DNA from: Flavobacterium psychrophilum
Lineage (GTDB): Bacteria; Bacteroidota; Bacteroidia; Flavobacteriales; Flavobacteriaceae
Assembly: GCA_945872875.1 (NCBI GenBank)
Contig: CAMCBB010000054.1
Span: forward strand, 1 to 12,387
Reading direction: 5' to 3'
Length of the DNA: 12,387 nt
Position numbers and translations under genes: made by a program. Under the pieces are notes generated by a model, which saw only the letters and a program-made list of their open reading frames with translations, ran no database searches and was not told the origin of the DNA. Shown here piece after piece: positions 1-7,222 of the stretch. Each line of letters begins with the position of its first letter. Positions within the stretch are counted from its first letter, which is position 1.

Positions 1-539
1 CCGGTCTCTTCAGCCAATTTCGTAGCACGCTGTAGGTTTTTCTCCATGCTCTCAATGTCATTATGACGGTAGGTAAAACGCTTTCCACTGTGTAAACGAA
101 CCCCATCAATAATACATGCATGTGCATCAACATCATAAACGATTACATCATTTCGAGTTACCAAAGCATCAATAGTTGACATAATTCCTTGGTAACCAAA
201 ATTCAATAAATAAGCCGATTCTTTCATTACAAAAGCAGCCAATTCATTTTCTAATTGTTCGTGGTATTTGGTATGTCCACTCATCATACGAGCCCCCATT
301 GGGTAAGCTGCTCCATACTTTATTGCAGCATCTGTATCTGCTTTTCGAACTTCGGGATGATTGGCTAAACCTAAATAGTCATTTAAACTCCAGTTCAATA
401 TATCTTTACCTTCAAATTTCATTCTTGGCCCTAGTTCTCCTTCTAATTTAGGAAAAACAAAATAACCTTCAGCTTGTGAAGCCCATTTTCCTAGAGGTCC
501 TTTATTGTTTTGTATTCTTTCAAATAAATCTTTTACCAT
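1..539 (-). CDS. alpha-oxoamine synthase family (PLP) enzyme, probably cysteate/serine fatty-acyltransferase; 3' end outside window
   Basis: This is the first ~180 residues of a fold-type I PLP enzyme that continues past the left edge. It reads from ATG at 539-537 and begins MVKDLFERIQNNKGPLGKWA. Seen: NDYLGLANHP (53-62), GARMMSGHTKYHEQLENELA (82-101) and DVDAHACIIDG (136-146). The last matches the family's D-x-x-x-HAS-IIDG strand, with H140 expected to stack on the PLP ring. The PLP lysine is outside the window. The family (BioF, Kbl, HemA, serine palmitoyltransferase) condenses an amino acid with an acyl thioester and releases CO2. From memory, the N-terminus resembles the Flavobacterium johnsoniae enzyme that makes capnine, the sulfonolipid base linked to gliding, more than BioF or Kbl. 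That is inference from recognition; a serine palmitoyltransferase or Kbl-like role remains possible. It is divergent from rdgB. Confidence 0.8.
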   Translation of the reverse strand, partial: MVKDLFERIQNNKGPLGKWASQAEGYFVFPKLEGELGPRMKFEGKDILNWSLNDYLGLANHPEVRKADTDAAIKYGAAYPMGARMMSGHTKYHEQLENELAAFVMKESAYLLNFGYQGIMSTIDALVTRNDVIVYDVDAHACIIDGVRLHSGKRFTYRHNDIESMEKNLQRATKLAEET

Positions 540-564
540 GATAATTATGTTGTTAAAAACGATG

Positions 565-572
565 CAAAAATA
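565..572 (-). promoter_or_regulatory. putative -7 box (TATTTTTG) of the oxoamine synthase gene
   Basis: On the minus strand TATTTTTG matches the Bacteroidota -7 consensus TAnnTTTG exactly and lies 25 bases upstream of the ATG at 539. I see no TTTG at the expected -33 distance, so the call rests on the -7 box and its position. AT-rich DNA will yield some chance matches. Confidence 0.45.
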
Positions 573-672
573 GGAATAAATTAATTTTTTTATTGAATTA
601 TTTAACACTAATCTTTAAACAACTTTTAAACATTCTAATAATTTGTTTATGACATATAGCAATAAAATATTC

Positions 673-680
673 TATTTTTG
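673..680 (+). promoter_or_regulatory. putative -7 box (TATTTTTG) of rdgB
   Basis: TATTTTTG fits TAnnTTTG and would place the transcript start near 687, giving a short leader of about 27 bases before the ATG at 714. A TTTG lies at 642-645, but the 27-base spacing is longer than the ~19-21 seen elsewhere in this window, so a -33 element is not convincing. The 540-713 gap otherwise holds only AT-rich sequence and the divergent promoter. Confidence 0.45.
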
Positions 681-713
681 TTTAATAATTAATTTAAATT
701 AAATTTTTAAATA

Positions 714-1292
714 ATGAAACTTGTTTTTGCTTCTAACAATGCCAATAAAATTAAAGAAATCCAACAATTGGTTCCTGCTACTATACAAATAGTGAGCCTT
801 CAAGATATTGGCTGTACAGAAGATATACCAGAAACAGCTGATACTATTGAAGGAAATGCTATTTTAAAAGCAAATTATATTACTCAAAAATACGGCTTAG
901 ATTGCTTTGCCGACGATACCGGGCTGGAAGTAAATGCACTAAATGGAGCGCCCGGTGTGCACTCTGCTCGTTATGCTGGGGAACCAAAAAATGATTCCAA
1001 TAATATAAACAAACTTATTGCAGCGTTAGAAAATGAATCCAATAAAAAAGCCAATTTCAAGACCGTTATTTGCTTGAATTGTAACGGAAAACAATCCCTA
1101 TTCACCGGAAAAATTAACGGAAAAATTATAGATGAGAAAATTGGTGAAAATGGCTTTGGTTACGATCCAGTTTTTGTGGCAGACGGCATGAACAAAACCT
1201 TTGCCGAATTATCAATGGCGGAAAAATCAAAAATTAGCCACCGTGGAATTGCAGTAAAACAACTAATTGATTATTTAAACAACTCTATTTAG
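714..1292 (+). CDS. rdgB: RdgB/HAM1-type non-canonical purine NTP pyrophosphatase
   Basis: The cytosolic enzyme hydrolyses dITP, ITP and XTP to the monophosphate plus pyrophosphate, keeping deaminated purines out of DNA and RNA. At 192 residues it has the usual family length and all the hallmarks. The N-terminal substrate loop ASNNANKIKEIQ (6-17) has K12 and E15. The catalytic/metal stretch FADDTGLEVNAL (65-76) has the acidic pair D67/D68, followed by GAPGVHSARYAG (78-89). The base-binding FGYDPVF is at 148-154 and SHRG at 175-178. The start is supported by the family-typical MKLVFASNN opening. It is monocistronic, with a -7 box upstream. Its TAG stop (1290-1292) interlocks with the TAA of the convergent ABC ATPase through the shared bases TTAG, leaving no room for a terminator between them. 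Confidence 0.97.
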   Translation: MKLVFASNNANKIKEIQQLVPATIQIVSLQDIGCTEDIPETADTIEGNAILKANYITQKYGLDCFADDTGLEVNALNGAPGVHSARYAGEPKNDSNNINKLIAALENESNKKANFKTVICLNCNGKQSLFTGKINGKIIDEKIGENGFGYDPVFVADGMNKTFAELSMAEKSKISHRGIAVKQLIDYLNNSI

Positions 1293-2212
1293 TTTTTTTT
1301 CTCTAAAAACAAAATTGTATCGATAGGATAATCCAAATCGCTTTCAAAAAATAAATTTCCTTTTGCATGTCGAGCTTCGATCAAGTAAGTATTTCCTCTA
1401 AAAAAAGAATTAAAAACTTTAACTTGTAATGAAGAATGAGCAACTACAACTAATTGGTGAGGGTATAGCAATTGGACCTTTCCATCAATTTCAATTTCAT
1501 TCACATCGTCAAATAACGAAGCAACGTAAAGATTTTTCGGGCACTTATAAATTGAATCGGGAGTGCCTTCCTCAACAACATTACCTGCTTTCATTACCAA
1601 AACCTCATCAGCAAAAGAGAGCACATCGGTACTATCATGTGTGGCAACAATACAAGTAATTTCTTTTTGCTTTAAATACGCAAACAATTTTCTACGTAAA
1701 CTATTTTTTCTAAAATTATCAATGTGACTAAATGGTTCGTCTAATAAAAGCAATTCAGGTTCTAAAGCTAAAACTCGAGCAATGGCAACCCGTTGCATTT
1801 GACCACCACTTAAATATTTTGCTTTTACAGAAGCAAATTCTTGCATTTCTACAATTTCAAGTAATTCGTTTATGCGAGCATTTTTTGTTTCCGGATAAAT
1901 ATTAGACAAATACTTACCAACATTTTCTGCAACCGAAATAAAAGGCATTAAATCAAAATCTTGAGCCAAATATTTCATAGTATCCATACCCGGAATCAAA
2001 TTGAATTTTGGTCCCAAAACCGAAATACCATTCCAATTTATTTCACCCGAATCTAAATCATACAATCCGTAAACAAGCTTTAATAAAGTACTTTTCCCAC
2101 ATCCACTTTCTCCAATAACGGCAAGTGTTTTACCTTTTTGCAAAGTAAAATTGCAGTTGGAAATAGTGATTTCCTTTAAATACGAAAAATTAATATTTAG
2201 TACTTCAAGCAT
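1289..2212 (-). CDS. solo ABC transporter ATPase, PotA/FbpC-like with C-terminal TOBE-like extension
   Basis: This is the nucleotide-binding subunit of an ABC importer, acting at the inner face of the membrane. In the 307-residue product starting at ATG 2212 I see Walker A GESGCGKST (34-42), Q-loop LAQDFDLMPF (82-91, Q84), signature LSGGQMQR (134-141), Walker B LLLLDEP (154-160), D-loop SHID and H-loop H192. Residues ~237-307 form an extra C-terminal domain with LLYPHQLVVV, resembling the TOBE region of PotA/FbpC/CysA ATPases. That suggests import of an ion, sulfate-like anion or polyamine; the substrate cannot be read from the sequence. A longer frame reaches 2239 but begins at TTG, so I chose the ATG giving MLEVLNINFSY, typical for the fold. 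No permease or binding protein is adjacent. It is convergent with rdgB and divergent from the thioredoxin-like gene. Confidence 0.9.
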   Translation of the reverse strand: MLEVLNINFSYLKEITISNCNFTLQKGKTLAVIGESGCGKSTLLKLVYGLYDLDSGEINWNGISVLGPKFNLIPGMDTMKYLAQDFDLMPFISVAENVGKYLSNIYPETKNARINELLEIVEMQEFASVKAKYLSGGQMQRVAIARVLALEPELLLLDEPFSHIDNFRKNSLRRKLFAYLKQKEITCIVATHDSTDVLSFADEVLVMKAGNVVEEGTPDSIYKCPKNLYVASLFDDVNEIEIDGKVQLLYPHQLVVVAHSSLQVKVFNSFFRGNTYLIEARHAKGNLFFESDLDYPIDTILFLEKKN

Positions 2213-2260
2213 TTGGCAAAGGTTGTTATTTTTATTCAAAATATAAATGAGAATTATTAT

Positions 2261-2268
2261 TATTTTTA
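2261..2268 (+). promoter_or_regulatory. possible -7-like box (TATTTTTA) of the thioredoxin-like gene
   Basis: TATTTTTA differs from TAnnTTTG only in the last base and ends 4 bases before the ATG at 2273. If used, the transcript would start at or next to the start codon, so the mRNA would be leaderless or nearly so. The same variant box, TATTTTTACC, precedes the rhomboid gene. The evidence is weak. Confidence 0.25.
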
Positions 2269-2272
2269 CCGA

Positions 2273-3034
2273 ATGAAAAAAATAACATTCATCCTATTTT
2301 TATTCTTTTGGATTTGTTCTTTTGGACAAACCAAATCTGCAATTACTCCAGAATCAATTCAAACTAGCTTCACTGTTTGGCTAGATTATCAGGAAAAAAA
2401 TATCATATTATCGAGCGATTTTGTTGCATTGGATGAAAATTCAAATGAAATAACTAAAGAAGTATTCTTAAACCAACTTGCTCAAGGGGACTACTTTCCT
2501 TTCAAAACAAAGACAATAAACGAAATCGAGCATTATCAGTTAATTAAGATTGATCCAAATTCTGATTCCAGCATCAAAGCAAGTATCGCTGAAAAAGCCA
2601 TTGAAGAATTAGATCACTATAAAATGGAAGGAACTCCGTTTCCAGAATTCAATTTTAAAGATTTGAACGGAAATAACATTACAAACGAAACATTTAAAAA
2701 CAAAATAGTAGTCATTAAATGTTGGTACATTCACTGTCCTTTGTGCATTAAAGAATTTCCTTTTGTAAACAAACTTGCATCGCAATACAAAGATCGAAAT
2801 GATATTATTTTCATCAGTTTAGCAGAAGATACTCCTGAGCAATTGAAAAAATTTCTTGCTAAGAAACCATTGGCCTATGCGGTGGTTCCAAATATGAAAA
2901 AATACATGAATGAAACCCTTCATTTAAATGCCTTTCCAACTCATTTTATCTTAAATAAAAAAGGGAAAATCGCAAAGGTTCTTCTTGACTATAAAGGATT
3001 AGAACTCGCATTAAAGAAAGAAAGTCAAAAGTAA
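2273..3034 (+). CDS. exported thioredoxin-like (TlpA/AhpC-TSA family) protein with CPLC motif
   Basis: This is a secreted thiol-disulfide protein, predicted periplasmic or lipid-anchored. The frame is open back to 2213, but the start at 2273 is preferred because it gives a clean signal peptide (MKKITFILFLFFWICSFGQ) and leaves a 60-base gap to the divergent ATPase. The 253-residue product has an N-terminal ~100-residue segment I do not recognise, then a thioredoxin fold from about 120. It contains GTPFPEFNFKDLNG (120-133), the redox motif CPLC (C155, C158) after IKCWYIH, and the cis-proline loop AFPTHFIL (P222). CPLC replaces the WCGPC of classical TlpA, so redox potential and partner may differ. 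C15 lies at the end of the signal and could be a lipidation cysteine, though the lipobox is poor. It could be a reductase or a thioredoxin-like peroxidase. Confidence 0.85.
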   Translation: MKKITFILFLFFWICSFGQTKSAITPESIQTSFTVWLDYQEKNIILSSDFVALDENSNEITKEVFLNQLAQGDYFPFKTKTINEIEHYQLIKIDPNSDSSIKASIAEKAIEELDHYKMEGTPFPEFNFKDLNGNNITNETFKNKIVVIKCWYIHCPLCIKEFPFVNKLASQYKDRNDIIFISLAEDTPEQLKKFLAKKPLAYAVVPNMKKYMNETLHLNAFPTHFILNKKGKIAKVLLDYKGLELALKKESQK

Positions 3035-3073
3035 TAACAGCTTTTAATCAGTCGAAAAAACTTAAATTACCCT

Positions 3074-4744
<1,671 letters not shown>

Positions 4745-4760
4745 GAACCAATCTAAAAAT

Positions 4761-4794
4761 AAAAAAAACCAAAACTAATAGTTTTGGTTTTTTT
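4761..4794. terminator. bidirectional terminator between the ABC-F and LpxL-like genes
   Basis: An 8-bp stem CCAAAACT/AGTTTTGG (4769-4776 with 4780-4787) closes a 3-base loop. It is flanked by A8 on the left and T7 on the right, so it reads as an intrinsic terminator on both strands. It lies 16 bases after the ABC-F stop and 2 bases after the end of the convergent acyltransferase gene. Confidence 0.9.
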
Positions 4795-4796
4795 GT

Positions 4797-5672
4797 TTAA
4801 TCCACTTTCTTGTGTTTCCAGCGTTTGTGCGTCCACAAGTAAAACTCGGGTGCCTCATAAATTTGTTGTTCTACTTTCTTAATAAATGCCTCCGAAATTT
4901 CATAATTTGGCACCGATTGTACATCTTCTGAAAGCAGTTCTAAAGTAGCTTCATAATAGCCCCTTTTTACTTTACGAACTTTTAAATAAACCACATTCAT
5001 ATCATATTGTTTAGCTAAAGTCTCTGCGCCAATATGAATGGGTGTTTCAACTCCTAAAAAAGTATACCAATGCATCGTATCCGATTTTCTTGGAGTTTGG
5101 TCGCTAATAAAACCATATAATCCTAAAATATGATCAGATTTATTTTGTTCAATAACATTTCTAGTTTCTTTTGTTGAAATTAAATCCGCTTTAAATTTAG
5201 ACCTAATATCAATAACTAATTTATCTAAATACTTATTTGCCAATTTTTTATAAATAGCAAAACCTTTAAAATTTATATGATGATTTATAGAAACCGACCA
5301 TTCATAACTTCCATAATGCGCCATTAACAAAGCGATACTTTTACCCTTTTTTTCTAACTCTAAATAAGTTTGCATGTTGGTAAAAACAAATCGTTTATCA
5401 ATTTCTTTTCTAGAAATAGTCATTGTTTTTGCCATTTCCAAAAAAATATCACATAAATGGTGATACGATTTTTTTTCAATATTTAATCGCTCTGCTTCAG
5501 ATAAATTTGGGAAGGCAATTGCAATATTTTCTTTAACTGTTTTTTTTCGATACCCAATAATGTAATAAACAAAAACATAAATACCATCCGAAAGTAAATA
5601 CAAAATCGGAAAAGGTAATATAGAAATTAGCCACAATAAAGGATAAACAAGAAGAAATAGTATAAACTGCAT
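4797..5672 (-). CDS. LpxL/HtrB-family lipid A acyltransferase
   Basis: This inner-membrane enzyme should transfer an acyl chain from acyl-ACP to a hydroxyacyl chain of the lipid A precursor. The 291 residues fit the family. Seen: an N-terminal hydrophobic anchor (~2-40), then YRKKTVKENI (41-50), conserved near the family N-terminus, and NLSEAERLNIEKKSYHHL (56-73). The catalytic HX4E motif is H119-Y-G-S-Y-E124. The SDQTPR loop is at 190-195 (D191/Q192) and WTHKRWKHK at 280-288, matching the family's W-x-H-R/K-R-W-K ending. Start ATG 5672 has a TATATTTG box just upstream. Flavobacteria often have only one or two such late acyltransferases, so the exact acyl position cannot be assigned. It ends at the shared two-way terminator with ybiT. 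Confidence 0.93.
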   Translation of the reverse strand: MQFILFLLVYPLLWLISILPFPILYLLSDGIYVFVYYIIGYRKKTVKENIAIAFPNLSEAERLNIEKKSYHHLCDIFLEMAKTMTISRKEIDKRFVFTNMQTYLELEKKGKSIALLMAHYGSYEWSVSINHHINFKGFAIYKKLANKYLDKLVIDIRSKFKADLISTKETRNVIEQNKSDHILGLYGFISDQTPRKSDTMHWYTFLGVETPIHIGAETLAKQYDMNVVYLKVRKVKRGYYEATLELLSEDVQSVPNYEISEAFIKKVEQQIYEAPEFYLWTHKRWKHKKVD

Positions 5673-5688
5673 TTATAAAAATTTTATG

Positions 5689-5696
5689 CAAATATA
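5689..5696 (-). promoter_or_regulatory. putative -7 box (TATATTTG) of the LpxL-like gene
   Basis: TATATTTG on the minus strand is an exact TAnnTTTG match and identical to the box of the tRNA-Tyr promoter in this window. It ends 16 bases upstream of the ATG at 5672, so the leader would be only about 10 bases. No TTTG is visible at the expected -33 spacing. Confidence 0.5.
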
Positions 5697-5750
5697 CATT
5701 TTAACTTAATTTTAAATAGTCATTATCAATAAAACGTTAGAAACAATTCT

Positions 5751-5758
5751 TATTTTTA
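5751..5758 (+). promoter_or_regulatory. possible -7-like box (TATTTTTA) of the rhomboid gene
   Basis: TATTTTTA, one base off TAnnTTTG, ends 15 bases before the ATG at 5774. It lies back-to-back with the acyltransferase promoter in the 101-base divergent gap. The support is weak and there is no -33 match. Confidence 0.3.
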
Positions 5759-5773
5759 CCTAAAACAATAAAT

Positions 5774-6421
5774 ATGAATCCAGCTTTATTTCTTATTATT
5801 TTAATTGGCATTACCATCATTTTTAGCTTTAAAGGCTTTGAAGATTCTTACTTTTTTAGCAAATATCAATTTCATGTTGGAAGCATCAGAAAAGGCGAAC
5901 ACATTAGAATGATCACTTCTGGTTTTCTCCATGCCGACATTGCGCACTTAGCATTCAATATGCTTAGTTTGTATTTCTTTGCACCTGTGGTTTATGGTGA
6001 ACTTGGCAACTATTCTTTCCTATTAATTTACTTTGCAAGTTTGATTTTTGGGAGCATGTTAACGCTTTACTTTCATAAGAACGACTATTATTACAGAGCT
6101 ATTGGAGCATCTGGAGCGGTAACCGGAATTATTTATTCGGCTATACTTCTAGATTCTAATTTACAAATTTTTCTGTTTTTTATTCCTATTCCTATCCCAG
6201 CCTATCTCTTCGGAATTGGTTATTTATTGTATTCTATTTACGGAATGAAAGCAAAGAATGACAACATAGGTCATACCGCTCACTTTGGTGGTGCCATTGG
6301 CGGCTACTTTTTTACGATACTAGTTCACCACCAAATACTTCTAGAAAACACTTTTATGGTTGTTGTTTTGACAATTCCTATTGTTATTATGGCAGTAATG
6401 GCTAAGCAAGGAAAACTATAA
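5774..6421 (+). CDS. rhomboid family intramembrane serine protease
   Basis: This polytopic inner-membrane protease cleaves transmembrane segments of substrate proteins. At 215 residues it is a compact six-helix bacterial rhomboid. Seen: a first hydrophobic helix (~3-18), the loop SGFLHADIAHLAFNML (49-64) with the H-x-x-x-N pair H58/N62 of the second helix, the catalytic serine in GASGAVTG (111-118, S113), and the catalytic histidine in HTAHFGGAIGG (167-177, H170) with its small-residue packing motif. The last helix is ~193-210 and the C-terminus is short and basic. Both members of the Ser-His dyad are present, so it should be active rather than an iRhom-like pseudoprotease. The substrate cannot be inferred. 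It is divergent from the acyltransferase and 46 bases upstream of the SIMPL gene on the same strand. Confidence 0.95.
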   Translation: MNPALFLIILIGITIIFSFKGFEDSYFFSKYQFHVGSIRKGEHIRMITSGFLHADIAHLAFNMLSLYFFAPVVYGELGNYSFLLIYFASLIFGSMLTLYFHKNDYYYRAIGASGAVTGIIYSAILLDSNLQIFLFFIPIPIPAYLFGIGYLLYSIYGMKAKNDNIGHTAHFGGAIGGYFFTILVHHQILLENTFMVVVLTIPIVIMAVMAKQGKL

Positions 6422-6428
6422 TTGGCAC

Positions 6429-6436
6429 AACTTTTG
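6429..6436 (+). promoter_or_regulatory. possible -7-like box (AACTTTTG) of the SIMPL gene
   Basis: AACTTTTG differs from TAnnTTTG in the first base and lies 31 bases before the ATG at 6468. The 46-base gap after the rhomboid stop is short enough that the SIMPL gene may be read from the rhomboid promoter instead. Confidence 0.25.
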
Positions 6437-6467
6437 AACTAGTTAATAATCTAAAAAATAATTAATT

Positions 6468-7160
6468 ATGAAAAAAGTTATCGTAATCGCATTCGCAGTA
6501 TTTAGTTCTTTAGTTCAGGCTCAAGAAAAAACACAAATTCCTCTAATTTCTGTTTCTGGAGAAGGAAAAATAAGTGTAAAACCTGATCAAGTCGTTATTA
6601 ATTTTGGCATTGAAAACATTGGAAAAGATGCTACAGAAGTAAAAAAACTAAACGATGAAACAGTTGATAAAACTCTAAAATTCATTAAGGAATTTGGCAT
6701 TCTTTCAAATGATTATAAAACAACTGATGTAAGTTTGAACCGAAACTATGATTACGAAAAAAAGAAATACAATTATCGAGCATCTCAATCGGTAACCATT
6801 ATTCTTAAAAATCTTTCAAGGTATGACACTTTAATAATGGGCTTGGTAGATAACGGAATTAATTCAGTTAGCAATGTTGAATTTAAAACTTCCAAGTTAG
6901 AAGAATACAAATCAGAAGCACGAAAATTGGCTATGAAAGAAGCACAACATAAAGCCGAAGATTATGTTTCTGTTTTGAATCAAAAAATAGGTAAAGCAAT
7001 TACAATTAATGACAATACACAAACATATTTTCCACAACCTATGTATAGAATGGCAATGGCAGACAAAGAGATTTCTGGTAATTCAATTCCAAAAGAAACT
7101 ATTGCAGTTGGAGAAATTGAAGTAGTTGCAACTGTTTCAGTTAGTTTTATTTTAGAATAA
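6468..7160 (+). CDS. exported SIMPL-domain (DUF541) protein
   Basis: This is a secreted 230-residue protein with signal peptide MKKVIVIAFAVFSSLVQAQ (1-19). One SIMPL/DUF541 domain fills the rest. ISVSGEGKISVKPDQVVINFG (27-47) is the family's opening strand motif, and the centre has NRNYDYEKKKYNYRASQSV, then helical EARKLAMKEAQHKAEDYV. The end, GEIEVVATVSVSFILE, gives the final beta strand. Family members are periplasmic or surface proteins of poorly defined role, related to the oxidative stress protein YggE and to proteins of the channel-like BP26 type. No catalytic residues are known. Codons at 6756-6764 read GAA AAA AAG, containing the same A AAA AAG heptamer as the split TlpA gene but without any frame break. 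It ends at a strong hairpin terminator. Confidence 0.9.
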   Translation: MKKVIVIAFAVFSSLVQAQEKTQIPLISVSGEGKISVKPDQVVINFGIENIGKDATEVKKLNDETVDKTLKFIKEFGILSNDYKTTDVSLNRNYDYEKKKYNYRASQSVTIILKNLSRYDTLIMGLVDNGINSVSNVEFKTSKLEEYKSEARKLAMKEAQHKAEDYVSVLNQKIGKAITINDNTQTYFPQPMYRMAMADKEISGNSIPKETIAVGEIEVVATVSVSFILE

Positions 7161-7177
7161 TACTTTATAGTGATAAT

Positions 7178-7211
7178 AAAAAAGTGCTAGATTTCTCTAG
7201 CACTTTTTTTT
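7178..7211. terminator. bidirectional terminator between the SIMPL and T9SS cargo genes
   Basis: A 9-bp stem AGTGCTAGA/TCTAGCACT (7183-7191 with 7196-7204) has a TTTC loop, flanked by A-run and T-run. It lies between two convergent genes (stops at 7160 and 7223) and can terminate both. Confidence 0.93.
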
Positions 7212-7222
7212 ATATTATTTTA

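Noticed and set aside
1429..1659. Plus-strand open frame of 76 codons inside the ABC ATPase gene
   Set aside because: Antisense shadow of the ATPase C-terminal half; composition is unlike a protein and there is no independent support.
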